64,000 nucleotides of DNA from Armigeres subalbatus (lineage: Eukaryota > Arthropoda > Insecta > Diptera > Culicidae): positions 30,801,806-30,865,805 of the forward strand of contig NC_085140.1 in assembly GCF_024139115.2 (NCBI RefSeq), read 5' to 3'. Of the stretch, positions 1 to 10,509 are shown piece after piece (within the stretch, counting starts at the first letter, position 1; the number at the start of each line of letters is the position of its first letter). The notes under the pieces were generated by a model that saw only the letters and a list, made by a program, of their open reading frames with translations, did no database searches and was not told where the DNA came from. A program made the position numbers and the translations under genes.

Positions 1-230
1 ATTTTGGTGCTAAAAAGGGAATGTCCCCTCCTGCGGGTTCCCGGGAGGCACATTGCATGTACCAGGAGTGGCCAATGTGGTCACTTATCGATTTCAGGCG
101 CATAACCAGCTGTTTGGTGGAAAATCATGACAAAAGAGCCGCCGAACGGTACATTTTGGTGCTAAAACGAAAGTATCCCCTCCTGCGGGTTCCCCGGGGC
201 GCCTTGCATGCACCAGGAGTGGTCACTTTC
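1..230. repeat. Tandem repeat, about 152-bp period, cut by window edge
   Basis: The block beginning ATTTTGGTGCTAAAA at position 1 recurs at 153. Both copies continue with TCCCCTCCTGCGGGTTCCC, a TTGCATG word and ACCAGGAGTGG, with scattered mismatches. The period is about 152 bp and only two copies are visible, so the array probably continues to the left. The short open frame across it shows no protein family features. A satellite or the inside of a larger mobile element are both possible. Confidence 0.7.
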
Positions 231-484
231 GTCGGAACCCCTCTCATGGACCATACATTACCGTTTTAAGAGAATCTATGAAGAATTAGCGATCGAATGG
301 CATATATGAAGCGATTTTTATGCTCCCCTTATATGACCGACAAGGTCCCCGTGGAAATCGTTTCCCGGTGGCCATTGTTTCCAGAACCAGCATATCACCA
401 CATAGCCACAAAATTGATGAGTTTATCTTTCGAACGGTATATAAACTTTGTAATTCGGTTATAATTTGACTGTTTTATAAGCAT

Positions 485-695
485 TTACATTTCTGGGTCA
501 ATATGACCCCAACATCTTATTCGTAACTTTTTTTGTGGGGTCGTTCCTGTTGCACCTTAAAATACTTTTTTCATGTCAGATGCTTCATTTCCACAAAATA
601 TTAAAAGTCAAGAAATTTCAGAACGATCGGATTATCAGGTAAAAAGTTATTCTACTTTGAAGTTTCGTTTTGGGTCATATTGACCCCAACATCTT
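485..695. repeat. Paired palindromic motif GGGTCAATATGACCC
   Basis: A word close to TGGGTCAATATGACCCC followed by AACATCTTA occurs at about 496-521. It recurs at about 670-696 as GGGTCATATTGACCC followed by the same AACATCTTA. The core is a near-perfect palindrome. The copies are direct repeats about 175 bp apart, probably the ends or subterminal repeats of a small mobile element. Confidence 0.5.
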
Positions 696-908
696 ACTAA
701 GGTTAACTGCGAGGTTTCTAAGCCAGGTTACCATTTTTGCATTCGTATATCATGAGGCTAACACGATGATACTTTTATGCCCAGGGAAGTTGAGACAATT
801 TCCAATCCGAAAATTGTCTAGACCGGCACCGGGAATCGAACCCAGCCACCCTCAGCATGGTCTTGCTTTGTAGCCGCGCATCTTACCGCACGGCTAAGGA
901 GGGCCCCT
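696..908 (-). mobile_element. tRNA-derived SINE, Feilai-like
   Basis: Read on the minus strand the element starts at GGGGCCCTCCTTAGCCG. It carries a pol III A-box-like TAGCCGTGCGGTAAGA and a B box GGTTCGATTCCCG about 45 bp further on. It then has a non-tRNA body that includes GGGCATAAAAGTATCATCG. Two relatives with the same head lie at 29868-30126 and around 41000-41137. The family name Feilai is from memory of Aedes SINEs; the tRNA-like promoter is seen directly. The 3' end is truncated here. Confidence 0.75.
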
Positions 909-1670
909 AATTTATTCGGTGCAATGGTTAAATTATAAAATTCTTGCAAAAGATACAAATTTCACCAATTCATCTTATGATTTTACCAATTCAATCTTAC
1001 TATTAGTGATCTAGCTGGAATTGACTCTCTCGCAATATCATTCTGGTCCAGTCTAAGTGGTTTGGGAGCCTCTGCACCTATGTTAGTTCACCTTATTGCA
1101 TAGCACTCATTCGGCATCTTCTAATATTAAGCTCTTTCCTTTAATGTGGTTACTGCCAAATATTGATTATGTGGGGGAAATCTATAACCTGCGGTTCTGC
1201 CGGGACGACACATACCTTGTTCAAAGTACTCGTTCTCAGTAATGCGCTGACCGATTTTCATGACCTGAGGCTTTTCTTTTGACTTAGGTACCGCCCGCGA
1301 GACCCCTCCGCGTTCATAAGACTCAAAAATGTCTGTATTTTTGTTATTTTTAGCTATTATAGCAAAATTCCATAAGCAATCAAGTGCCATCAATCTCTAA
1401 CGCCACAAAACGAAGTAGATACATGAAATATATCAAGTAGAAGTGAGTTCAAACGTTTCCCATTTATATTATTACTGTAGTTTCCGATATTGAAAGCCAT
1501 ATATTCCTTATTTATTATTGACAAATGTGGAGATGCAATTTTTTGTTGAGAATACTATTGGGATCATTCCAATTCATCCAAAACATGCATGAGATCAGGT
1601 CTTGAATTCAACCATAAAAAAAGGTAATATGCGCATCAAAATACGCTCATTACATCCTGTACAGTTCACG
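909..1670. other. Intergenic, no supported feature
   Basis: AT-rich sequence with only a short, unconvincing minus-strand open frame (1127-1393). I see no splice-consistent coding sequence, repeat pair or RNA gene. Confidence 0.5.
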
Positions 1671-4153
1671 TATGGGTCATTCCATACCAAGTGACCGAAC
1701 CACTTGTAATCGACTTACACCGATTATTATCAAATTCTGTGGATTTGTTTATCTACCAATTATATGTAAAAATCCAAATTTATGTGATGATTGGACAACC
1801 CCTCGGCAAATGCGAGCACCCCCCGTTTTTGACGATTTGTAAAAACCATATTTTTGAACGACTCATATCTCGGACAGTTTTAAAGCTACAAATAACTTCT
1901 TTTTATGCATATTAAAGAGAATTCTTCAAACTTTTTAAGAAAAATATCGATTTTCAGTAGAAGCGTTGGCATCTGTATTGTTTTTGCGTTTTAAATATAA
2001 AATTGTATTTTTCTGACAATGAGTATATTTTTATTTGAAAAATAACACCAGCATCATGTTCTCCAGAGAATTTTGCATAAGAAACACTCGAAACCCCAAG
2101 GTATTATGAGCCGTTCTCGAGTTATAGAGTTTTGAATGATATATGATTCATATGGAACTTATCAATCACATAAGATTTTGTTATGCATACCTAACCTTTA
2201 CCCTTTTTGCTAGAGTATTTTTATGGAATTGCCAAGAATTAAAAGATATTGTTTTCTTAGAAGAAATAGTAAAACATGTAACTTTGAAAAGAAAATAATG
2301 TACTTGGCAACGTATTCACTATGAAAGAAATAGCTTTTCTGTATTGTTGTAAAGCGTACTATTAAACTATTACTCACAAAGGTACTATAGTATTTCACCT
2401 GTTATGGAAAGATTTTTTTTTAATTTTATAAATCATTAATTAATTTCAAAAGCTTTCGGCTCATATGGAGCCGAAATTTTTTTTATGCTATTCTCGTGCA
2501 TTTTGAAAATAGTATTTTGACCATATGTTTCAAGCCCATAGTCAAAAAGGCAAATCTTTATGTAAAGAAGATTGCATAATGATTACAGATAAGAACACGT
2601 ACAGAAGGAGAGGGTAAGTGATTTGTGACTATTTGTGACAAGTGGGTGGTAAGAGGGTTGAAAATGGCAAAGAACGTTGGATGCTATTTTCAAACGAATT
2701 TTGTAATTATACACAAGGCAGAAGAAAAGCTTAATGTTAATACTAGTCAACCAGAGGAGAATTATCCACGAAAAGTTTTTATCTTACTATTTACCACGGC
2801 AATTAAACCTACACGTCACAGCACGCAAAATGAGATTTGACGACAGCCATGAGATCTCAGTCACTCACCAAGGAATCGAAAATTGTCAACTGTGTATGTA
2901 TATTATCAAAATATGAAAATAGTAGACCAAAAACAAACATCATAAAAATGGTCTTCTTTGAGATCATGATTTTATTTTCTGTATTTTGAAATTAAATGGA
3001 TAATATCTGCAATTAAATTTTTTTTGTATATATTGCATTTTTAACTGCTAGAGAATTCAGATTTTCTTAAACCATGTGACATATTGCGTTAAAGGTTGAC
3101 CCTAAGGATGCCGAAAACTTTGCAGATGAAGGATCCTTGCTGGAACGACGACCAAAATTGTTTATGCTGCCAGCACTGCCAAACTACGTGTACCAATCAT
3201 TCAAATGAGCATTATTACAAAAAATTTAATCTTTTAGGGATGAGGAACAAATTGTAGTTATTCAAATTATTTTTAAAGGAAAATTCCGGAAAGAGACATG
3301 ATTTTGCCGTCTAACGACCACAGTTCGCCAGATAGTGCTGGCAGAAACATTGATTTTTTTGCATATGATTTCATTGATCAATCTTCTAAGCGTTGTAATA
3401 TTTCCAGCAATGCTTATTCTTCAGCAAACTCTTTCGGCATCTTTCAGACTATATGGTAATGTATTAAGTGAGATGATTGAATTAAGGATAAAATAAAGCC
3501 TCTAGGAGCAAAAATGCAAAACAAAATCCATACTAATCTTCATATAAATTCCAATCGCGATGCGGAAAGCGGGGGAGTAACCAATCGAGCTGTGTATGTG
3601 TGTATGTGTCAATGCGAATGTGTGTGTATGTTCGGAAATTAGTAAAAATATCCAATGTTCATAATGAAAAAAGGACTTTTCATTTTTTAAATCCTGTATC
3701 TCAAGATCGCAACATAATACCTCGGGGTTTCAAGCGTTTCCAATGTAAAAACGGCCAAAGAACACGTTGGTGAGGTCATTTTTAAATCAAAATATACTCA
3801 TTGGGTGAAAATGCATTTTTCGAACAAAAACTTAAAATTGTTCATTTGGCAACACTGCACATTAACAAAATATTTTTTTATAAATTCTTTGAAACATCTT
3901 CTTTCGATGGTTACCCTAGATTGATTATAGACCTCACAGTTCCAGAGATATTAACAAATCAAAATGATGGGTTTCATACATTTGTCCGAAAAGGGGGATG
4001 GTCGTATTAATCGTGGGAGGTTCAATCACTACGAAATTTGGGATTTTGGGGTATAATCCATACATAAACAATTGTTCAAAATTTCATTTAATTCTAAGAA
4101 AGTCGATTGCACGTTTGCATTTTTTCTCGGTCACTTCATATGGAATGACCCAT
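1671..4153. mobile_element. DNA transposon remnant with GGGTCATTCC inverted ends
   Basis: The left end reads TATGGGTCATTCCATACCAA then GTGACCGA. The right end, reverse-complemented, reads TATGGGTCATTCCATATGAA then GTGACCGA, so the span is bounded by inverted repeats of about 27 bp with few mismatches. TA flanks both ends, compatible with a TA target site. The inner left part (about 1800-1900) has a cytosine-rich stretch and 'atatct' words that recur in the better-preserved element at 23111-25598. No transposase frame is visible, so it is probably non-autonomous. A TG-rich simple repeat lies at 3594-3632. Confidence 0.65.
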
Positions 4154-4189
4154 ATATCAATTGAATAATGAGAAAATTATTGGCGTGTT

Positions 4190-5137
4190 TCATAGTGATA
4201 TTCTAGAACTAGCGAAATATTCTGATGTTTCGCTCCTCAGGCATATGCTGCAACGGCCTACAAAATGTCTTCCGCTTCAATCAGACCCTTAGTCACCTGT
4301 CAAGAATCAAGATATGTTAGATCTTTTATCCTACATTTCAATGCATGCAAGGTCATCCAAAAAGATGTTGATTTCAGGTCGTCTGTTCTACAATTAATAA
4401 AAGCGTGATGCTTGTTTCAAACCAAGCTCAGATCATTCTGCTCAGTTCAGATATATAAGATGATGTATGTTGAAAAAATAAGCTTGCCCCAAGTAATATT
4501 CTAGAATTCGCGAATCGTTCTGAAGTGTAGATTGTAAAGCCTATGCGGTAACGGCCTTCATAAAGTTCATGGCATCTATCAAAACTCTTCCCAACAAACC
4601 CTTAGATATCTGTGAAGATACTTTTACTAATCTTGCTATATTCCAACACATCAAAGGTCATCAAAAACGTTCTTGATATCAGGTCGTCAGATCTTCAGCC
4701 ATATAGAAGCGCATGCCGTATTTCAAACCAAGCCCAGGTCATCCTGTTACATTCAAATATGTCGGACGATTTTCCGAAAATATTCTACATGTCGCATAGT
4801 GGCATCCTAGGAGTTGTAAAACGTTCTGAAGTTTAGGTTGTAAGGCCTATGCAGTAACGGCATCCAAAATGTCTTCGGCTTCAATCAAAATTCTTCTCAA
4901 CAGACCCTTAGACGCCTGTCAAGATATGTAAGAACTGTTATCCTACAATTCAACGCATGCAAGGCCATCCAAATCGTTCTTGAGTTCAGGTTGTCAGATC
5001 TACAATCATGTAGAAGAGTATATGGCTTTTCTTATAGTGACGTTCAGGAACTTGCAAAACGTTCTGAAGTTTACGTCATAGGAACTATACAGTGACAATC
5101 TTCAAAATGTTTTCGGTGTCTATCAAAACTCTCTCAG
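4190..5137. repeat. Degenerate tandem repeat, about 300-bp unit, about 3.3 copies
   Basis: The marker ACGGCC/ACGGCA followed by AAAATGTCTTC-type sequence recurs at 4253, 4551, 4857 and 5095, giving spacings of 298, 306 and 238 bp. Each unit also repeats words such as GTTCTGAAGT, CCTATGCNGTAACGG, CATGCAAGGYCATCCAAA and TTCAGGTYGTCAGATCT. The third unit lacks an internal block of about 65 bp, explaining its shorter length. The array ends exactly where a MITE arm begins at 5138. Confidence 0.75.
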
Positions 5138-5261
5138 CACTTGTCATAAGACGAGTTCGTACTATTCCATTTAATTCCACTATTTTATTGTACCTTTCAC
5201 AGATACCTATTTCGACCTCAACTGTAAAGTTATCTTCAGTGTCTCGTACTTGACTCGACTT
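5138..5261. mobile_element. Solo arm of a long-hairpin MITE
   Basis: The sequence from CACTTGTCATAAGACGAG to CGTACTTGACTCGACTT matches one arm of the 252-bp palindrome at 21742-21993 with scattered mismatches. Only one arm is present. It may be half of a foldback element left after deletion of the other arm, or an insertion of a half unit. Confidence 0.75.
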
Positions 5262-5429
5262 GAAATGATCGTCCAGACAGCGCCTTACGGGTCGCCATTG
5301 TCATTAATAGACGTATCAAACATAAATTATATTCTTCATTTGAAACCAAAGTTTTTAAAAGCTTGGGAGTTTCTGTTGAAACAATTTTGGACAATTCTCT
5401 TTTTTTGCTGCCCTATGCCTTTCCAGTAC

Positions 5430-6577
5430 AATGGGCAGCAAAGGAATTTGTTGAGAGCTGACCTTCAAATTCTAACTCGCAACAAATTCAAATTTGTCAT
5501 AATTGATGACTTCAATGCCAAACACCGTTCATGGAATAATGCTCAAAGCAATTCCAATGGTAATTTTTTTTTTTTAATATCGTTCTGCGGGATACTATTT
5601 AATATCCGAAATCCTTCGACAAATGATTTAGTTTTAACGGATTCAAGTCAGCTGTGTGGCCAATTGGTAACTCATGCTGACTTTGACTCTGATCACTTTC
5701 CTATGACGATTGAAATCTCACAAGAAGCCATTAATAATCCAATCAGCTATACTTTTAATTATCAAAGAGCTGATTGGGATTTATATAAAACGTTATCGAT
5801 AGGAATATTGATGTTGATATTCCTCTCGAAACCAAAAGAGATATTGATAATGCTGTCGTATCTTTGACAAATTTAATTGTCGAAGCCGGAGGCATTGCAA
5901 TTCCTAAATGTGAAATTAAATTCAACTCCATTATTATTGACGACGATCTTCAGTTACTGATCCGGCTTAAAAATGTGAGGCGAAGGCAATACCAAAGATC
6001 TCGCGATCCCGCGTTGAAAGTTATTTGGCGCGATTTGCGAAATGAAATTAAAAAAAAAACGTTTCGCTATCTAATAAATACGAACTTTGAGAATAATGTC
6101 TCGAAGTATCCCAGTTCGAAACCCTTTTGGAAATTAACGAAAATTCTTAAAAAAAAAACTTAAAAGCCAATTCCAGCGCTTAAAGAGGTAAATAAAATGG
6201 CGGAAAGGCATATTTTAGTCTAGGTGTCACTAGTACTATTGAAGATCAGGTCACGCGGAGGTTCGAATACGTTCTCAATCAAGAGAATGTTTTTGACCCT
6301 TCGTTGGGAACTAATTTGGATGAAGTGAGATATATTACAAAAAAAATAAAAATATGAAAGCAACGGATGATGATGGTATTTTCTACATACTTATCAAAAG
6401 ACTTCCTGAGAGCTCTTTATCCTTTGTTGGTTAATTCATTTTACAATTATTTTCATTTGGCATACTTTTTGGATAAATGAAAAAACGCCGAAGTTGTTCC
6501 AAAATTGAAGCCAGACAAAAACCGAGCTGAGGCTTCTAGTTATCGCCCAATCAGTTTCCTTTATTTAGTTTAAATAT
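5430..6577 (+). pseudogene. Jockey-type LINE ORF2 fragment (endonuclease to RT start), decayed
   Basis: Translated pieces match the better copy at 50705-53202 closely. They include the endonuclease block DFNAKHRSWNNAQSNSNG, a conserved S/DSDHFPMTIE motif (Asp-His of AP-endonuclease-like nucleases), and the start of the reverse transcriptase ending in a SYRPIS block. The frame is broken by several short indels, including runs of T and A near 5567 and 6050, and by a deletion near 6195. The glycine of the usual GDFN motif is Asp here. It stops abruptly at about 6577, before the RT catalytic core. It is an inactive relic in the Jockey clade, resembling mosquito Juan elements; the clade call is inference from motif style. 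Confidence 0.8.
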
Positions 6578-6603
6578 TAGTCGACGCTACAGTCCCACTC
6601 ACT

Positions 6604-6884
6604 CAGGGGTCTCCAGTAGCCTTGCGAGCAAAGGCGTAGGATTGCCAATCCGGAGATGGCGAGTTAGATTCTCGGTCCGGTCTAGGGTGTTTTCGGGTTG
6701 GAAACATTCTCGATTCCCTGGGCATAGTGTATCCATTGTAATTGCCACACAAGATACATACTCATGCAATGGCGGGCATAGAAAAGCAATTAATAACTGA
6801 GGAAATGCTAATAGAATACTGAGTTGGAAAGCAGGCCAAGTCCCAGTTGGAATGTAGAGCCATTGAAGAAGAGGAACAGTCCAG
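6604..6884 (+). mobile_element. tRNA-derived SINE, second subfamily
   Basis: The head reads GGGGTCTCCAGTAGCCTTGCG with an A-box-like TAGCCTTGCGAGCAAAGG. A degenerate B box AGTTAGATTCTCGG follows, then a body ending in GAAGAAGAGGAAC, a typical short A/G-rich SINE tail. Relatives with the same head lie on the minus strand at 31017-31284 and 42272-42499. A further SINE-tail-like stretch (CTTGTGGAAGTGTTCAATGA) lies at about 6977-6996. Confidence 0.7.
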
Positions 6885-7378
6885 ATCCATGTATTCACTG
6901 CATTGACTTTGACATATTTCAACCCTGGTCATGATTGTCTCATGATTTCCTAAAAATGCAAACATAATAACTTTGGCTACTTGTGGAAGTGTTCAATGAA
7001 TACCCAGCAACAGTGCGGCAATGTTCCACCTTTCGACATGATGCCGATACGTTCACAGAATCCGCGTGCATGTTGCATCACGATTAATTGAGGTTGATTA
7101 GTGGGAAACAAAACACTCACTGAATAATATTGCATAGGCGATAACACATGCAATCAATCTAATAGCCAAGAAGCGTGATTCTCTAGCATTATAGTAATTA
7201 ATTGCCTTGTGTCTACAAGTTGGATACCGCGAGCTCACGCTTGCAAAAAAAAACTTGTTATCCGCCGATGTTATATCTCCAATCAGTGCGGTGTGGACAA
7301 AATTATCGCGAGCAATGAGAAGATTAGATTTCCTACTTGATCTCGCAGTAATTACTGGACCGCTTCTAAACGAGAACA

Positions 7379-7413
7379 TCAGTGATCTCGTGATCTCGGT
7401 GTAAGATGGAAGT
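7379..7413 (+). promoter_or_regulatory. Possible TCAGT initiator plus DPE-like site
   Basis: CATCAGTGA contains the arthropod initiator TCAGT at 7379-7383. Taking its A as +1, the bases at +28 to +33 are GGAAGT, matching five of six positions of the downstream promoter element. This would place transcription start only 25 nt before the ATG of the acetyltransferase gene. It is a motif match only. Confidence 0.3.
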
Positions 7414-8068
7414 AATCCCTACGTTCAGTGGTATCCAATTTCGTCAGGCGGTTCCAGCCGATAGGGAGGCCTTTCGAGAGGCTCTGGCGACGTTGTTCTA
7501 CGCAGACGAGCCCCTCACCATCAGCTACTACCAGGGCAGCGAGGTCACCGATGACGACATGGCGTACTCATTGTCCCTCATCGAAGAGGGATTTGTTTGG
7601 CTGGCTGTGGAGGAAGAAACCGGACAAATCGTTGGATTATCCGGAGGAGAATTTTGCGAATCCGACGAGGCGGAGCAGTTGATCAGTTTGGCGGGTCAAA
7701 CTGAATCTAAAAAGTTTGCAGATATTCTACGACTATTGGGAAAGTTGTCGAAGGAAGGCGATTTATTCAGAAGATTCGGAGTAAGCAAGGCTTACCACGT
7801 ACACTTTTTGGCGGTCCATTCACGCATGCGGGGGCGATCGATGGGAAAAATTTTGATGGAGAAACAATTCGAATATGCCCGGAAATGTAACGTGAAGGTG
7901 GTTTGCGCTGACGTGACTGGTTTCTATTCGGAAAAGCTATGCAAGTCTCTGGGAATGGAATGCATTCAAGCAATTGCTTACAGCACGTTAAAAGATGATG
8001 CGGGCGAGCCGATGTTTCTAGCCGAAGAGCCACATGTGTATATACAAAGTATGGTAAAAATATTGTGA
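7406..8068 (+). CDS. GNAT acetyltransferase, arylalkylamine N-acetyltransferase-like
   Basis: A 220-aa protein in one exon, the usual size for insect arylalkylamine N-acetyltransferases (aaNAT, GNAT fold). These move acetyl from acetyl-CoA to amines such as dopamine or serotonin in cuticle sclerotization and amine inactivation. Seen directly: an N-terminal block IQFRQAVPADREAFREAL; a central beta strand and acetyl-CoA loop VHFLAVHSRMRGRSMGKIL (about residues 131-149), with RGRSMG in place of the canonical R/QxxGxG/A; and a C-terminal FYSEKLCKSLGMECI motif (about 172-186) typical of GNAT motif B. The protein ends in HVYIQSMVKIL, like the terminal strand of aaNATs. The ATG was chosen because the conserved N-terminal strand begins 10 residues later and stops lie upstream. 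No neighbour is functionally related. An AATAAA lies 66 nt after the stop. The substrate cannot be told from sequence. Confidence 0.88.
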   Translation: MEVIPTFSGIQFRQAVPADREAFREALATLFYADEPLTISYYQGSEVTDDDMAYSLSLIEEGFVWLAVEEETGQIVGLSGGEFCESDEAEQLISLAGQTESKKFADILRLLGKLSKEGDLFRRFGVSKAYHVHFLAVHSRMRGRSMGKILMEKQFEYARKCNVKVVCADVTGFYSEKLCKSLGMECIQAIAYSTLKDDAGEPMFLAEEPHVYIQSMVKIL

Positions 8069-8134
8069 TAAATACTGAAATCGATACAAAATGTGCTTAA
8101 ATATATGAGTAGTGAAATTGATTCACATGTTGAC

Positions 8135-8140
8135 AATAAA
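8135..8140 (+). terminator. Poly(A) signal AATAAA for the acetyltransferase gene
   Basis: AATAAA lies 66 nt past the stop codon, in a single-copy AT-rich stretch. It is the first canonical signal downstream. Confidence 0.5.
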
Positions 8141-8534
8141 AATGACCTAAAATTGTATCAGCATGTTATATGGATCAAATCATATTGGCAAACAGAATTT
8201 ATTGAAGAGCTATTATGACAAAATCGAGAAGAAAGAATCTGATGAATGATAGTAAACAATGTGGTAATACAGTTAAGTTAAAAATATACGAAACAATATC
8301 TTTGAACATTCTAACACTGCACTGTAACAACTCATTTATGTATAGGGTAGGATCACCGGTCGTGGCCATAGCACCAGTTATGACCATAGTTGAAACGATA
8401 ATAAATAAATTTCCATTCCACTTCTGATACTTGAGATTTTCTTGTGTATTAATGGGAAATCTATTTGCTCTCGATGGTTAATAAGTGGATAATGAGTAGT
8501 TGAATGTTCATAGAAAAAACCAAATTGCTTATCA

Positions 8535-8850
8535 ACAAAAATTAAATTCATTAATATGAACAATCATTCTTTTCAAAATAATCTTTTCAGACAGATTGCT
8601 TATTGAAGAAAGCAAACTAATTGGGCGATAACTAGAAGCTTCAGCTGGATTTTTGTTTTCAAAATTGGATTGGAATAACTTTAAACTTGGCTTAAAAACC
8701 TCGCAGTTAATAACTGTGGAAATGCTAATTGAACTGCTGCGAGGCGGCAATGTCCCAGTGGGGGATGTAATGCCAATGAAGAAGAAAAAGATCTCACTTT
8801 TTGATTGAGAATGTCTTTGAACCTCCGTGTAATCTGATCTGATTATCATT
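8535..8850 (-). pseudogene. Jockey-type LINE fragment broken by a SINE piece
   Basis: On the minus strand, 8535-8690 encodes NPAEASSYRPISLLSSISN then SEKIILKRM, the early reverse transcriptase block also seen at 51860-51945. The stretch 8796-8850 matches the upstream region at 51590-51640 (ITRRF-type sequence). About 230 bp of LINE sequence is missing between the two blocks, and a SINE tail in plus orientation sits in the gap. A SINE insertion accompanied by deletion is the simplest reading. Confidence 0.75.
8696..8795 (+). mobile_element. 3' part of a Feilai-like SINE inside a LINE relic
   Basis: AAACCTCGCAGTTAATAACT through GGGATGTAATGCCAATGAAG then AAGAAAAAG matches, in reverse complement, the tail end of the full SINE at 29868-30126 (CTTCTTCTTATTGGCATTAC). 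It ends in the A/G-rich tail and lacks the tRNA head. Confidence 0.7.
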
Positions 8851-8989
8851 TCTTTTTATTTTTTTCAATATCACATGAAAAAAATATTTATCTAAAAGCT
8901 ATTTCCATATATGCTATCTTTTATATTTTCCAACTAAGGTGAAAATATTTGGTGTATCTTCTGAATAAGAATACCCTTTTGAACTAAGT

Positions 8990-9396
8990 TTTACCGAAAG
9001 GCTATCATTTCACTCCGAAAACGAACTTTTTATAGAAGCCTCTGAGACCCATAGTATTATATACCAATCGACTCAGCTCGACGAGCTGAGCACATGTCTG
9101 TCTGTCCGTGTGTATGTATGTGTGTATGTGTGTGTGTATGTGTGTGCACAAAAGCTATAAAAAACATTAGACAACTTTTCGTATAGAAATCCTTAACCGA
9201 TTTTCTCGCAACAAGTTTCATTCGACAGGGGACAAAGCCTTGTTGATCACTATTGAATTTTATAACGATCGGTCATTGCGTTTAAAAGTTATGAAGAAAA
9301 TGGTACATCGGACCATATAAACCCCATATAAGGTTGGTGTCTTAACTAAATGCGAGAAAGGCACCACCAACGCTAGGTGGATTAATCTGGGTTTTG
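8990..9396 (+). mobile_element. MITE with GCCTTTCTCGTA-type ends, TG-rich
   Basis: The element shares GAGACCCATAGTATTATATA, ATCGACTCAGCTCGACGA, a (TG)n tract at about 9112-9150, CTTAACCGATTTTCTCGCAA and the end CGAGAAAGGCACCACCAACG CTAGGTGG ATTAATCTGGGTTTT (adjoining blocks) with copies at 20915-21280 and 56452-57032. The left end (CGAAAGGCTATC) is degenerate. It is non-coding. Confidence 0.75.
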
Positions 9397-10316
9397 ATAT
9401 TGCTTTGGCGATTTTATATAGCTTGAAATCTTCCGACATTTCGATGTACTGCTCAGTGGATATGTAACAGATAATTAGCTTCGTGATATTGTTATCTGTT
9501 TGTTTAACTGCCCAGCTATATAGCGTGGTCTCGTGGTGTAGTTATGGTATTTCCATAATCTCGAGCAAGACTTGCCTCTTCGTTTGAGAGTGCCACCAAT
9601 AGACGAATTTCGCGCCAACCCTTCTATGGGGCTGGCAGCACCATCTCAGAATCGAATGAAACTTCGTGGGCACTTAGTTTTTCAAAAATTGTCAAGAGTA
9701 ACATTTGATGAGAGCCTAATTCTTTTTCATTGATTTTTTTTTTAAATCGATGTGACTCTAAAATGAAAAGACCTACAAAAAAGTGTTGTATGGCGGACTG
9801 TCGTGAAATTCCCTGAAGTTTTTTTTTGAAAAATATCCAAACAATAAAAAACCGATTTCTACACTGAAAAAAAAGTTTTAAAAAATTTATCGAATCAGAA
9901 ATCAATAATTTTTTTCTGCAGATAGGTATTTCAATTATCTAACTTTTCTGGGAATAATGTTCCTGTGACATATTAAAGGACTGCATGTTTATATAAAAAA
10001 AACTGTAAATAACCTGTGAAAAAAGTTATTCGCAAATTAGTCAAATCATGGTCAACAAGCATGGGGAGTACTACACGTTCGCTAACCTGTCGAAAAATGG
10101 AAGAAAAATCAAGATCAAGTGACCGGAATTTGGACAAGAAAGTAATTACTTCTATAAAACGAAGGAATTTCATGTTGATTTGTGACTAGAAAAACTTTGT
10201 TGTACGAGAAAGGCAAAAAGCTTGGATCTACAATAATTTCTTGTTGATTCTAATTCTAGAACAGAGAATCTTCAAAGATTAATAAAGACAGCTAAACAAT
10301 TAATTTTAAAAAAAAT
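9397..10316. other. Intergenic, nothing clear
   Basis: AT-rich sequence. A MITE terminus-like word TACGAGAAAGGCAAAAAG occurs at about 10202-10219, matching the GAGAAAGGCAAAAA end of the family at 20915. No gene or repeat boundary can be supported otherwise. Confidence 0.4.
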
Positions 10317-10509
10317 ATTAGGGGGAATGACGGCTTTGACTGGTTTTGCTCTGTTATTGTCAGGGGGTTTTTTATGACTGATTATGCTCAAATGTGGACT
10401 AAACATTCTTTGCATATCAAAGAATATTGTGGCCAAATTTCATAAAATTCGGTCGACAAAAACCCCCCTGACAATAATAGAACAAAACCTGCCGTCTTTT
10501 CCCCTTAAT
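10317..10509. mobile_element. Small MITE, about 190 bp
   Basis: The left end TTAGGGGGAATGACGGC continues to TCTGTTATTGTCAGGGGG. The right side mirrors it: CCCCCCTGACAATAATAGAA, then GCCGTCTTTTCCCCTTAAT. The arms are inverted repeats of about 55 bp with mismatches. The interior is AT-rich and non-coding. Confidence 0.75.

Noticed and set aside
1127..1393. 88-codon minus-strand open frame
   Set aside because: No domain, no splice partners and ordinary AT-rich composition.
9525..9600. tRNA-like A box (GTGGTGTAGTTATGG) near a GGTCTCG word
   Set aside because: No B box at the right distance and no cloverleaf could be built.
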